Shown here: piece after piece, positions 15,346-23,958 of the stretch
Position numbering within the stretch: the stretch's first letter is position 1
Layout: the number at the start of each line of letters is the position of its first letter
Source of the DNA: G963665495 sp963667575
GTDB taxonomy: Bacteria > Desulfobacterota > Desulfovibrionia > Desulfovibrionales > Desulfovibrionaceae
Direction: 5' to 3'
Length of the DNA: 64,000 nucleotides
NCBI GenBank assembly: GCA_963667575.2
Contig: CAXXHY010000061.1
Span: 1 to 64,000, forward strand
Position numbers and translations under genes: made by a program
Notes under the pieces: model-generated
What the model was told of the DNA's origin: nothing
Database searches by the model: none
What the model saw: the letters and a program-made list of their open reading frames with translations, nothing else

Positions 15346-15937
15346 TGCTTAGCTGACCTTCCGGGTTGTAAAAATACGCGGTGGTGTCGATGTAGTCGGT
15401 GCAGCCGGTTTGGCTGTTGCATTCGGACAGATACTGCAGTCCGCTGGTTTCCTGGAGCCAATGGGCGAACATGGTGGCGAATTCGCGTTTACAGGTTTCG
15501 TCGGTTTCGTCGTCTTCCCCGCAGAGCATGGGAAAGGCTACGGCGGATTTGAGAAAAGACTCCCGCGTGTACACGGACTGGCGGTTCGGAAACACGCTGT
15601 CGTAAATATCCTGTGTGACGATTCTGTCGATGCGTTCGTAATTGGAGAAAAAATCGGCCCGTTCTTCCGCGGATTTGTTGTCCCAGTACGTGGAAAGCTC
15701 CTGGGCGGAAAGCATGCACTGCGAGAGATGTACCTTGCGCAGGGTCGCCCGTTCGTCGCTGGTGATGTCCCTGCGTACCTGGGCGTCCAGATCATAAATA
15801 CGATCCGACAATACGTAGTTTTTCACTTTCTGCTCGCACAGTTCTTTGGAATTGTCCGGAGCGGCATGGGACGGAGTGCCCCAAAAAAGTGCGAACACAA
15901 TTGCCAGTGAAATTGATAAACCCAAACCAGTTTTCAT
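15329..15937 (-). pseudogene. GH19 chitinase-like protein, C-terminally truncated at a junction
   Basis: 202 residues from the ATG at 15937 (GGGGGA upstream). Signal peptide MKTGLGLSISLAIVFALFWG ending near SHA-AP. The mature part shows the start of a GH19 catalytic domain: DSVFPNRQSVYTRESFLKSA, KREFATMFAHWLQETSGL (the catalytic Glu of the HET motif is kept), then DTTAYFYNPEG. It stops seven codons later, before the region with the second catalytic residue and the RGPxQLxxNYNY motif. The stop lies right at the boundary with the metH fragment, so the gene appears cut by the join. Assignment to GH19 rests on motif recall. Confidence 0.6.
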
Positions 15938-16425
15938 TATTTCCCCCAAGCTGGTGAAAGTGCGCAGGGCGGAACGCCTAGCGCCCCAAAAGCAGATAGG
16001 TCCTCCCCCGGACCAGGCGCTGTGCCCCAAAAAATGTGTGAAACTGAAATGTTGCAATCCCATTTTTGTGGTTAAAAATACCGAGTAAAAGAGTAGAAAA
16101 ATCAGATAGATCATATCACACTCATACGGTAACGGCTATCCTCCCAAGTGGCTTTTATGCAGTAAGGAGGCTTTCCGGTTCAAAATTCCGATTGAAAAAA
16201 ATATCATGTCAATCAAATAAGGAACTTATTGCGTCTCTTGCATGATGTCGGCCAGGATAAGACCGGACATTTGTCGCGGACGGCCTGTCCACCGCTGCTT
16301 TTTTCTTGTAAAAATTTTGTAACAACCACATTGCCATCTTGCTCCTGCCGGAGGAACGTGTGAAAAGGGGCCCATGCAATCCGCGTATGCGGTCAACCAA
16401 CAAATGCAATCAAAGGAGGCTAGCT
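15938..16425. other. Intergenic region between divergent genes
   Basis: About 490 bases between the minus-strand chitinase-like gene and the plus-strand gene at 16426. AT-rich in the middle. It probably carries both promoters; no RNA gene or repeat was recognised. Confidence 0.4.
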
Positions 16426-16848
16426 ATGCGCTACGCAATCATCAATTTGAGTCTGCTGGCATTGTTGCTTCTCTCCGGCCTGGTTCAGGCACAAACCGGG
16501 GTGGATCCGGACATGTCCACCGGCGAAATCCCCTATATGAGCGCGGGAGTGGGCGAGGACAGCTCGAGCCCGACACCCCAGGGACCGCAGGCCTGGACTC
16601 TCAAGATGGTCTTTGCCGAAAAAGCGAGCCGGTCCTATGTCAGCGATGTGGAAGTGCTGATTACGGACAAGGACGGCAAACAAGTAGTGGAGGCTTTTTC
16701 CGACGGACCGTGGTTTCTGGTGGGCCTGCCCAATGGCGAATACGAGCTGCAGGCAACCTATAACAACCAGACGGAAAAACAGTCCGTAAGCATTGCCGGC
16801 GGCAAGATGCAAACTCTGTATTTCCTCTTCGCCGACAGCGAGTCCTGA
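16426..16848 (+). CDS. Secreted carboxypeptidase-regulatory-like protein
   Basis: 140 residues from the ATG at 16426, set by AAAGGAGG at 16412-16419. Signal peptide MRYAIINLSLLALLLLSGLV, cleavage after QA. The remainder is a small beta-sandwich-like domain: AWTLKMVFAEKASRSYVSDV, EVLITDKDGKQ, then VGLPNGEYELQATYNNQTEK, the pattern of carboxypeptidase regulatory or CNA-B-like folds. No enzyme motifs. Likely periplasmic, function unknown. Followed by two stem-loop terminators. Confidence 0.75.
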   Translation: MRYAIINLSLLALLLLSGLVQAQTGVDPDMSTGEIPYMSAGVGEDSSSPTPQGPQAWTLKMVFAEKASRSYVSDVEVLITDKDGKQVVEAFSDGPWFLVGLPNGEYELQATYNNQTEKQSVSIAGGKMQTLYFLFADSES

Positions 16849-16924
16849 TTTCGCATCTTCTTGTAAGTGGTTCAGGCGGCCAGGAGGTTGACTCTTCCCG
16901 GCATGCCTGAATTGTTCAAAAAAT

Positions 16925-16959
16925 GAAGGCTGTTTATTTAATAATAATAAACAGCCTTC
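16925..16959 (+). terminator. Strong stem-loop after the 16426 gene
   Basis: GAAGGCTGTTTATT (16925-16938) pairs perfectly with AATAAACAGCCTTC (16946-16959) around a seven-base loop. The downstream T-run is weak (TCATGTTT), but the 14-bp stem is strong. Confidence 0.7.
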
Positions 16960-16990
16960 TCATGTTTGGCCTTTAACCAGATAATTTTTC

Positions 16991-17018
16991 AGTCGAGGGA
17001 TTTATCTCTCGACTTTTT
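16991..17018 (+). terminator. Second stem-loop with T-run
   Basis: AGTCGAG (16991-16997) pairs with CTCGACT (17008-17014) and is followed by TTTTT, an intrinsic-terminator shape just before the AbrB-like gene. Confidence 0.6.
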
Positions 17019-17031
17019 CTTGATTTTGTAA

Positions 17032-17049
17032 TCTAGTTAATCAACTAGA
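17032..17049 (+). promoter_or_regulatory. Palindrome before the AbrB-like gene
   Basis: TCTAGTT and AACTAGA are inverted around AATC, ending six bases before the AAGGAGG Shine-Dalgarno sequence at 17055-17061. Possible autoregulatory operator of the AbrB-like protein (inference from position). Confidence 0.45.
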
Positions 17050-17065
17050 CACAAGGAGGACGATC

Positions 17066-17266
17066 ATGGGCTACCCAACAAAAATTCAGCTCATCAAGCG
17101 TAAGCAAAGCGAACAATGGTACATCAACTTTCCGTCGGCTGTTGCTCAAGCTATGGAGTTTGAGAGGGGAGAAACTGTTGAATGGATAATAGAGGACAAA
17201 AGCCAGCTCGTAGTGCGCCGTTTGAAAACACCACCCTCTGTGCTTAAAAAAAAACTTGTGGAATGA
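17066..17266 (+). CDS. AbrB/MazE-like small DNA-binding protein
   Basis: 66 residues starting MGYPTKIQLIKRKQSEQWY, then INFPSAVAQAMEFERGETVE and WIIEDKSQLVVRR. The swapped-hairpin AbrB pattern (strand, FPSxxAxAMxFxxGExVE, strand) is clear. Preceded by AAGGAGG. Its TGA overlaps the ATG of the transposase relic downstream (ATGA), so the two were co-translated. It therefore probably served as the regulatory partner of an insertion sequence rather than as a toxin-antitoxin antitoxin; no toxin gene is present. Confidence 0.75.
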   Translation: MGYPTKIQLIKRKQSEQWYINFPSAVAQAMEFERGETVEWIIEDKSQLVVRRLKTPPSVLKKKLVE

Positions 17267-17439
17267 TCGAAAACTTCGACAAGCTGTTCACTCCGACCAG
17301 ACCCGCTTTTACACAGCAACGTACGTTCGAGCGGGCGCGAGTATTGGCCTTAAGTGCTCTTGTTGGTTTGGGGAGAAAAACCATCAGCGGCATTCGGCAG
17401 GATGCATTTCATTTTTTTGGTGGTTTCCTATCAATATAA
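17263..17439 (+). pseudogene. N-terminal remnant of a DDE-family transposase
   Basis: From the ATG at 17263 the frame reads MIENFDKLFTPTRPAFTQQR and TFERARVLALSALVGLGRKT, the N-terminal signature of a group of IS4-like/IS701-like transposases, then ISGIRQ, after which it degenerates (HFFGGFLSI, stop at 17439). The catalytic DDE part is missing. About 100 bases of AT-rich sequence follow before ribF. This is an IS remnant together with the AbrB-like gene. Confidence 0.65.
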
Positions 17440-17539
17440 TCATCGGAATTCCTATGTTTTCATTTTTTTTCTTGCTCCAAGAGAGCTTTTCCTCTAGGTT
17501 CAGTGCGTTTCCGTACTTTACGATCTGGTTTTTTGGAAA

Positions 17540-18484
17540 ATGCTAATTGCACGTAATCAAAACGACATCGCCCTGGACCTGACTCCCGGTACCAGTGTAA
17601 CCATCGGGAATTTCGACGGCGTTCACCAGGGACATCAGGCTCTTATCAACAGGATAATCCACAAGGCCCGGATCAAGGGACTGCTCAGCGCAGCGGTAAC
17701 CTTTGACCCGCATCCCTTGCGCGTGCTCGTTGGGCCGCGCACCCCTCCTTTTATCACGGTACTGCACCGTAAACTCGAATTGCTGGCCACCATGGGATTG
17801 AACATGACCATGGTCCTGGAATTTTCCAAAGCCATGGCCGCTCTGGAGCCCGAGGAGTTCGTCAAGCACTACCTCGTGGACATGCTGCATGTGAAAGAGC
17901 TGGTGGTGGGTTATGATTATTCCTTTGGCAAGGGCAGAAAGGGCAATTTCGAATCGCTCAGCGCTCTGGGCGAAAAATACGGTTATAGTGTCGAACGGTT
18001 GGACCCAGTGATTATCAACGATGCCGTCGTCAGTTCCACCCGGATTCGGGACATGATCCGCGCCGGGGATGTCTGGGGAGTTCGGCCTCTTCTTGGCCGC
18101 TTTTATGTGCTGCGTGGACCTGTCATCAAGGGGCGCGACCGTGGCGGCCGTTTGTTGGGCTTTCCCACAGCCAATCTGGCTCCGGAAAACGAGCTCATTC
18201 CACAATGCGGCGTATATGTCGTATGGGCGCAGGTGGAGGCAGAGTATTATCCGGCGGTGGTCAACATTGGCTACAATCCGACTTTCGAGAATGACCAGAT
18301 GAGTATTGAGGCACATTTACTCGATTTTTCAGGCGACCTCTACGACTCACACCTTCGTCTGCACTTTGTTCAGCGCCTTCGGGGCGAAAAGAAGTTCTCC
18401 GGCATCGAGGAACTCATCGCCCGTATCAAGGAAGACATTGCTCTGGGCAGACGGATTCTTGATGCGTCCGATGCGCAGTTGTAA
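17540..18484 (+). CDS. ribF: Bifunctional riboflavin kinase / FMN adenylyltransferase
   Basis: 314 residues. The N-terminal adenylyltransferase half has VTIGNFDGVHQGHQALI (nucleotidyltransferase GxFDGxHxGH) and SSTRIRDMIRAGDV; the flavokinase half has GRDRGGRLLGFPTANL, GVYVVW and YNPTFEND. It makes FMN from riboflavin and then FAD in the cytoplasm. Length is normal for the family. The start at 17540 is a TTGGAAA-preceded ATG; the ribosome site is weak. It stands alone between an IS remnant and the ClC gene. Confidence 0.95.
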   Translation: MLIARNQNDIALDLTPGTSVTIGNFDGVHQGHQALINRIIHKARIKGLLSAAVTFDPHPLRVLVGPRTPPFITVLHRKLELLATMGLNMTMVLEFSKAMAALEPEEFVKHYLVDMLHVKELVVGYDYSFGKGRKGNFESLSALGEKYGYSVERLDPVIINDAVVSSTRIRDMIRAGDVWGVRPLLGRFYVLRGPVIKGRDRGGRLLGFPTANLAPENELIPQCGVYVVWAQVEAEYYPAVVNIGYNPTFENDQMSIEAHLLDFSGDLYDSHLRLHFVQRLRGEKKFSGIEELIARIKEDIALGRRILDASDAQL

Positions 18485-18540
18485 GCCGCTATCATCTTCA
18501 GGCGCGCTACGCGACGTCCCAACGCTACAGGTTTAATCCA

Positions 18541-20415
18541 ATGGAACAGTCAGAAATCTCACCCGAGGCTGAAGACCCCCGGCAAAAGAAACGGAAACTG
18601 CTTGCCTGGCCCTTTGCCAAACTCTGGAGCGAAATCGTTTCCTCCTACAAAAATATTACAGGCGTCCGCTGGCTGCTGTTGGGAGTAGTCGTCGGCATCA
18701 TCTCCGGATTCGCAGCTGTCTTATTTTTCTACTCCATCGAACTGCTCAAACATTTTTTTCTGCATGATCTTGCCGGACTGGTTCTTCCCGCGCCCGCGGG
18801 CGAGGCTTTGTTCGAAGAGGCCGGCCCCCCTTCCGGCGATCCGCATCTCTGGATCATCCCCCTTCTGACCTGCTCTGCGGGGTTGCTTACCGGCTGGCTT
18901 GTCAAACGGTTCATACCCGATTCCATGGATGGCGGCACCGACGGCACTGACTCCATGATCAAGGCCTTTCACCAGAAAGGTGGTGTGGTTCGTCCGCTGG
19001 TTCCGATCATCAAGGGACTGACCGCGGTTCTGACAATTGCCACCGGCGGCAGTGCAGGCCGCGAGGGCCCAATAACGCAGATCGGCGGCGGCATCGGCTC
19101 CTGGCTGGCCATGAAGTTCAATCTTTCCGCGCGTGAGCGGCGCATACTGTTGCTGGCCGGCGCGGCCGGAGGCCTTGGCGCCATTTTTCGCGCACCCATG
19201 GGCGGCGCGCTTACCGCCATCGAAGTCATTTATCTTGAGGACTTCGAGGCCGAGGCCGTACTTCCGGCTGTATTTTCTTCGGTTTCCGCCTATACGATTT
19301 TTACCCTGTTTTTCGGCAGCGCATCCATGTTCGGGATTCCGGAATTCCAGTTTCATGATGTACGCGAACTGCCGTTCTACATCATTCTGGCGCTGGTCTG
19401 CGCAGGATCCGGCTGGCTGTACGTAAAGAGTTTCTTTTTCATCAAGTACAAGATCTTCCAGAAGCTCAACAACAAGATCGGCCTGGTTCTGACCACGGGC
19501 CTGGGCGGCCTGATCATGGGGCTGCTGGGCATGTGTTTCCCCTATGTCTTTACCGGGGGCTACGGCTGGCTGGAACAGGCCATTCAGGGCCATTTGACCA
19601 TCACCCTGATGCTTGCCATCATCGTCGTCAAGATTGTGGCCACGTCCGTGACCATTGGTTCGGGAATGAGCGGCGGCATGTTCGCCCCGGCCTTGTTCGT
19701 GGGTGGCCTTAGCGGTGGTCTGGTAGGGTACGCATCCAATTATTTCTGCCCTCAGATCGTGACCCAGCCCGGCGGATACGTACTGGTGGGCATGGCGGCC
19801 TTTTTCGCAGGCGTGGCCAACGCTCCCATTGGCCCGCTGTTGATGGTCTGCGAGCTTACTTCGGGCTACGGACTGCTGGCGCCGCTGATGCTGTCGTCGG
19901 CCTTGTGCCTGGTCCTGAACCGCAAGATCTCGCTGTATGAAAATCAGCTGGACAACAAATTCGAATCCCCGGCGCATATTGCGGACTCCACCATCAATAT
20001 TCTCGAGAGCGAACAGGTTCGGGATTTCTATACGCCGGGCATGGTGGCCGGCGTTCAGGAAGCGACCCGTTTTCAGGAACTGGTGGCCATCATTACGGAA
20101 AGCAACGAATTCACCTTTCCCGTATTCAATCAGAAGGGCGAGTATACGGGGTTGCTTGCGGTCAATGATGTCCGCAAGGTGCTGTTCGAGGACGAGGCGC
20201 TCAAGGATCTGTTCCTTGCCAAGGATATCGCGCGCAAGCCCATGTACGTCCGGCCGGATTATGATCTGTATACGGCTTTGATGAAATTCGTGAGCACGGA
20301 TCTGGACATGATCCCCGTATTGGATGCGGACAACGAATTGATAGGCAGCATCAAACGCGAGGACGTATTCAAGGCCTATTCAATGTATATCGATACCGTG
20401 TCCGGAAAAGAATAG
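18541..20415 (+). CDS. ClC-family chloride/proton antiporter with C-terminal CBS pair
   Basis: 624 residues. A cytoplasmic N-terminus is followed by the ClC membrane domain with the selectivity motifs GGSAGREGPITQIGG (gating glutamate present, so a transporter rather than a plain channel) and GSGMSGGMFAPALFVGG. From about 495 a CBS pair follows (FPVFNQKGEYTGLLAVNDV, MIPVLDADNELIGSIKRED). It sits in the inner membrane; the CBS domains probably bind adenine nucleotides and gate transport. The gene ends before a strong terminator. Confidence 0.93.
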   Translation: MEQSEISPEAEDPRQKKRKLLAWPFAKLWSEIVSSYKNITGVRWLLLGVVVGIISGFAAVLFFYSIELLKHFFLHDLAGLVLPAPAGEALFEEAGPPSGDPHLWIIPLLTCSAGLLTGWLVKRFIPDSMDGGTDGTDSMIKAFHQKGGVVRPLVPIIKGLTAVLTIATGGSAGREGPITQIGGGIGSWLAMKFNLSARERRILLLAGAAGGLGAIFRAPMGGALTAIEVIYLEDFEAEAVLPAVFSSVSAYTIFTLFFGSASMFGIPEFQFHDVRELPFYIILALVCAGSGWLYVKSFFFIKYKIFQKLNNKIGLVLTTGLGGLIMGLLGMCFPYVFTGGYGWLEQAIQGHLTITLMLAIIVVKIVATSVTIGSGMSGGMFAPALFVGGLSGGLVGYASNYFCPQIVTQPGGYVLVGMAAFFAGVANAPIGPLLMVCELTSGYGLLAPLMLSSALCLVLNRKISLYENQLDNKFESPAHIADSTINILESEQVRDFYTPGMVAGVQEATRFQELVAIITESNEFTFPVFNQKGEYTGLLAVNDVRKVLFEDEALKDLFLAKDIARKPMYVRPDYDLYTALMKFVSTDLDMIPVLDADNELIGSIKREDVFKAYSMYIDTVSGKE

Positions 20416-20438
20416 CGGACATAATTTACGGATAAAAT

Positions 20439-20480
20439 AAGCCCGTCTTTCGTGATGCGAGAGACGGGCTTTCTTTTTTC
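20439..20480 (+). terminator. Intrinsic terminator between convergent genes
   Basis: AAGCCCGTCT (20439-20448) pairs with AGACGGGCTT (20462-20471), followed by TTCTTTTTT. The A-rich left side also lets it serve the minus-strand aldolase gene ending at 20480. Confidence 0.85.
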
Positions 20481-21241
20481 TAGTCTTCGCCGTGGACCAG
20501 CTTGACGATTTTTTCCAGGCACTCCTGCGGATCAGGGCGTTGGAAGATATTGCGGCCGATGGTGACACCGGCTGCGCCGCATTCGAGGGCTTCGCCGAGC
20601 ATCTTGAGTACGCCGTCGAATTCGGGCTGACTTGGTCCTCCGGCCACCAGAACGGGCGCGGGGGAGGCGGCGATGGCTTCGCCAAAACTGGAGGCTTCAC
20701 CGGAAAAAGGCGTACAGATAAGATCCGCCCCCATCTCGCCACCCAGGCGGATGCAGTGGGAGATCAGGCTCGGATCGAATTCGTTCACAATCTGTCCGCC
20801 GCGCGGATACAGAACCGCGATCATGGGCAGTCCGGCCAGGTGGGCTTCGTCGGTGAGCATGCCGAAGTCGGTAAGCATACGGTCTTCCAGATCGTTTCCT
20901 ATGTTGAGCTGCATGCATACGGCATCCGCACCAAGGCGCTGCGCCTCGGGGATGGAACAGACCACGCTCTTGTTGTAGGAAGGAATGCCGTGGCGGGTAC
21001 CTGCGGAAAGCTGCACCACCAGCAACACTTCCGGACTGAGAGACGCGGCGTGCGCGCGAACCAGCCCCTTGTTGAGAATGACCCCTTGAAGGGAATTCCT
21101 GTGGGCGTTTTCAATGAGTTCGGGAATTTTGGCAATGCCGGGGGCCATGCCTTCGCTCAGACCATGGTCCAGGGCGAGAAGCACGCTGCGACGGCTGGGA
21201 TTGAGAAAGAAGCGCTGCAGTTTTCGTAAACAACCTATCAT
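20480..21241 (-). CDS. FbaB/LsrF-family (aldolase class I) protein lacking the Schiff-base lysine
   Basis: 253 residues from the ATG at 21241. TIM-barrel aldolase close to 2-amino-3,7-dideoxy-D-threo-hept-6-ulosonate synthases: LLALDHGLSEG, GVILNKGLVRAH, AVLYPRGGQI (catalytic Tyr kept), VLVAGGPSQPEFD and GVTIGRNIFQ (phosphate loop). At the Schiff-base position, where relatives read ADIVKTxYTGD, this protein reads ADLICTPFSGE with Cys (about residue 176). Schiff-base aldolase chemistry should be impaired, so the activity is uncertain. It might be a repurposed paralogue or use another nucleophile. It lies alone on the minus strand. Confidence 0.8.
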   Translation of the reverse strand: MIGCLRKLQRFFLNPSRRSVLLALDHGLSEGMAPGIAKIPELIENAHRNSLQGVILNKGLVRAHAASLSPEVLLVVQLSAGTRHGIPSYNKSVVCSIPEAQRLGADAVCMQLNIGNDLEDRMLTDFGMLTDEAHLAGLPMIAVLYPRGGQIVNEFDPSLISHCIRLGGEMGADLICTPFSGEASSFGEAIAASPAPVLVAGGPSQPEFDGVLKMLGEALECGAAGVTIGRNIFQRPDPQECLEKIVKLVHGED

Positions 21242-21286
21242 AATAAAAAGCTCCAAATACGAGATGGTCTGTGAAAATGAGCCGGG

Positions 21287-22666
21287 TCAGCGGTCCGACC
21301 AGATGGCCCGCCTTCCTTTTACATTGAGCCAGGCCAAAGGCAAAGAATTAAAATAAAGGCCGGTGAGACCAGACGATTTTTTTTCAATGTTCAGGTCATG
21401 GCTCTGTCCGGATAGCAGCGCACGAATGGGGGCGATTTCTTCCAGACAAAGAGGAGTTCCTGCGGGCCGGGCTCCGGGCTCGGGCAACAGCAGGCGCAGG
21501 CGCGGGTGCATACGCAGACCGGCCTTGCCGTATTTTCCCAGAGGAAAACCCTGCCATCTGAAATTTTCCGGCAGCAGGTCGAGCAAATGCTCATGCAGCA
21601 GAAAGACGCGTTCGCCAAAACGGGCAGGTCGGCCGCAGGCCAACGGGGCCGTATCGGCTCCCTGCTCCGCGAACAGCCCGGGATCAAGCTCCTCTCCCAT
21701 GGGAGGAAAGGTTCCGGAAAAGGATTCCGGCGCAAGGCCTGGCTCACCGGGTTTGGCCAGCAAGGAAATGAAAAAACCCTGGGCTTCGGATTGCTGCCCG
21801 TCCACACGCAGGCTGCCGGCCGCTTCGGCCAGTGTGGGCTGCTCGAAGGAAAAACCGGGAAAGGGCTCCAAAGGCAGGAGTTGCAGTCCGAGTTCCTGTT
21901 GTGCCCAGGCCAGCTGTTCTTCGTTTTCCGCGGGGTTGGTGGTGCAGGTGGAATAGGTCATCCGTCCGCCGGGAACGAGCAGCCGGGCTGCTTCGGCCAG
22001 CAGGCGGCGCTGGAGCTTCACCAGCGGAAGAATTTTGTCGCCTTTCCAGAGCTTTTTGACGCGCGGGTGCTTTTCCACAGTGCCCCAGCCGCTGCAGGGC
22101 GGGTCCAGCAGAATGGCCTCCAGGCAGGCATCCGGCAAAGGCAGGGCCTCGCCCGGATAGTGGCAGGTGGCCGCATTGAGCAGATTGAGCCGCTGCAGAT
22201 TGCGCCGCAGTGTGGCCAGGCGTTCGGGATTGGGTTCGTTGGCGAGCACGCAGCCTTCCGGTCCGGTGAGCTGCGCCAGAAATCCGGACTTGCCGCCAGG
22301 GCTCGAGCACATGTCCAGAACGCGTTTGCCGCGCAGGCCGCCGGCGAAAGCGCTGTCCAGGGCCAGGGGCGGAAGCATGGAAGAACGGTCCTGAATGTAG
22401 ATCAGGCCGAATTCTGCGGCCAGTGACGCGCCAAGCCCTTCGGTTCCGGTCTCCGTACTGTAGGCATGAGGAGAAAAGGGCTCCTGCCGCGGGGTGATCT
22501 CTTCCCGTTGCAGCAGTTCAAGGGCCATGGGAATTTCCTGCTCACGACAGACAAGACGGAAGCTGCGGGATTTATTGCGGGGTTGCAGTGTCGGGTACCT
22601 CCAAGCACACACGAAATAGACGGATGGGACAAACGCGCAAAGCGCCGTATTCCGCGCGTCATGCAT
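21287..22666 (-). CDS. NOL1/NOP2/Sun-family RNA cytosine-5 methyltransferase (RsmB/RsmF-like)
   Basis: Up to 459 residues. SAM-binding motif VLDMCSSPGGKSGFLAQL, catalytic motifs LDPPCSGWG and MTYSTCTTNPAENEEQLAW (the two cysteines of m5C methyltransferases), then a C-terminal extension with GERVFLLHEHL and FRWQGFPLGKYGKAGLRMHP, as in RsmF-type enzymes. Target is rRNA or tRNA cytosine (family knowledge). The start is uncertain: the first 30 residues (MHDARNTALCAFV) look non-native, and homologues would begin near NKSRSFRLVCREQEIP. A GGAGG at codons 23-24 precedes an in-frame CTG. Confidence 0.88.
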   Translation of the reverse strand: MHDARNTALCAFVPSVYFVCAWRYPTLQPRNKSRSFRLVCREQEIPMALELLQREEITPRQEPFSPHAYSTETGTEGLGASLAAEFGLIYIQDRSSMLPPLALDSAFAGGLRGKRVLDMCSSPGGKSGFLAQLTGPEGCVLANEPNPERLATLRRNLQRLNLLNAATCHYPGEALPLPDACLEAILLDPPCSGWGTVEKHPRVKKLWKGDKILPLVKLQRRLLAEAARLLVPGGRMTYSTCTTNPAENEEQLAWAQQELGLQLLPLEPFPGFSFEQPTLAEAAGSLRVDGQQSEAQGFFISLLAKPGEPGLAPESFSGTFPPMGEELDPGLFAEQGADTAPLACGRPARFGERVFLLHEHLLDLLPENFRWQGFPLGKYGKAGLRMHPRLRLLLPEPGARPAGTPLCLEEIAPIRALLSGQSHDLNIEKKSSGLTGLYFNSLPLAWLNVKGRRAIWSDR

Positions 22667-22719
22667 AACCGGCCAAAGCCTCGCGTGTTTCGTAAGGCTT
22701 TGACCTGAAAATTACTGTT

Positions 22720-23634
22720 CTATTGTGGAGAAGAGTCGTCGGTTGCAGGAGCGGCCGGTTTTTGTTTGGGGTCTTCGGCCGTGGCGTCAATCGTAGTCTG
22801 CCCGGAATCTTCCGGAGTCGCATCAATGGTAGTGCCGGCAATCTCTTCATCGTCGGGATTGACCGGTTTTCCCGGCAGCTTTTTGGCCGGGGTGCTTTCT
22901 ATATCCACCACAGGCAGAGCCTTGATATTCTTTTTGCCGAATTTTCCATTGGCGGTCAGCATCTTCCCATCGGGGGTGATGACGGTTTTGTTGTCCACGA
23001 TGGCAATGCCGGTCTTTTCCAGCACTTCACGGCGAAAAGCGAATTCTTCCTGAAGTTTGTGGGTCTTGTACATCAGCCACATCCGGGCGAGATAGCTGAT
23101 GAGCCAGACCGCGAAAATTCCAACGCCGACCCAGATGGCAAGCTGCAGAAAGGACTGACCCAGCTGGACGATGGAATTCATGATCACGTCCAGATGGTAG
23201 ACGAGTGCGCCCAGCAGCAGCATGCCGGCCAGGACGATCATGGTGGGCAAGCCCTGGACGAGATTCACCCATTTTTTCAAGCGCTCGGGAACAGCCTCGC
23301 TGGCGGCGTCGTTGAGGTCCTGATCGCCCAGCATGATGTGGGAGAGCCCCATGCCGACCAGCTGAACCAGAAACATGATGGCGATGGGAGCCAGAAAAAT
23401 GGAAAGGATGTATTCTTTCCAGGGAAAATTGTAGCTCATGGTTCCATCTGGCGCCGGGTGCATGTTGGTGACGCCGTGAACAATGGCAATGATGGTAACA
23501 AAAAGTTCAACAATGCAGATTCCCAAAGCCAGATGGGAAAGCAAGGTTTTCTTTTCCTTTTCGCTGAGTATCGCGCCTATGCCGCCAAAGCCGACACGGC
23601 GTGATTTTTCATTTTTGCTGTCAGTATTGCTCAT
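22720..23634 (-). CDS. Multi-pass membrane protein of unknown function
   Basis: 304 residues. The cytoplasmic N-terminus contains KKTLLSHLALG, then about four transmembrane segments (LALGICIVELFVTIIAIVHG, ILSIFLAPIAIMFLVQLVGM, PTMIVLAGMLLLGALVYHL, LAIWVGVGIFAVWLISYLA). A soluble tail follows with GIAIVDNKTVITPDGKMLT, ending in two near-identical repeats, GTTIDATPED and QTTIDATAED. No known family recognised. The strong membrane part plus disordered tail suggests a scaffold or sensor. The stop is 53 bases before the methyltransferase gene. Confidence 0.75.
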   Translation of the reverse strand: MSNTDSKNEKSRRVGFGGIGAILSEKEKKTLLSHLALGICIVELFVTIIAIVHGVTNMHPAPDGTMSYNFPWKEYILSIFLAPIAIMFLVQLVGMGLSHIMLGDQDLNDAASEAVPERLKKWVNLVQGLPTMIVLAGMLLLGALVYHLDVIMNSIVQLGQSFLQLAIWVGVGIFAVWLISYLARMWLMYKTHKLQEEFAFRREVLEKTGIAIVDNKTVITPDGKMLTANGKFGKKNIKALPVVDIESTPAKKLPGKPVNPDDEEIAGTTIDATPEDSGQTTIDATAEDPKQKPAAPATDDSSPQ

Positions 23635-23958
23635 TCGATATTCTCTTAAGGTGGAGCCGGGGATAAATTAGGGGCAATTGGTTGCTTTTGCTCCAGACAA
23701 ACCTACAAAACCTGAAAGGATTTGACAATTATATAAAAATTAATTTTTTTACATTATACTAGGTGGGGATGGCAAGCGAAAACTCGTTGGTGCCCCCATG
23801 AATGTGGTTCCGGTTGTGCCAACCTAACCGAAGCGCGACAGGTGTTCAAGGGGACGAGAGGATTGAAAGAAAATTGTAATGATAGAATGGGAAAAAGCAA
23901 CCGGCCGCGGGCGTAATCCGCGACCGGTATACGGAGGAAGGTAGCCAAATATAGCGGT
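23635..23958. other. Intergenic region, AT-rich core
   Basis: About 320 bases with a very AT-rich core at 23,725-23,760 and no gene, RNA or repeat that I could recognise. It probably carries the promoter of the minus-strand membrane-protein gene. Confidence 0.4.

Noticed and set aside
17066..17439. Toxin-antitoxin pair reading of the AbrB-like gene and following frame
   Set aside because: The downstream frame reads as a transposase N-terminus (FTQQRTFERARVLAL), not a toxin.
18721..19977. Minus-strand frame of 418 residues
   Set aside because: Shadow of the ClC gene; its product is His/Gln/Arg-rich, as expected of an antisense frame.
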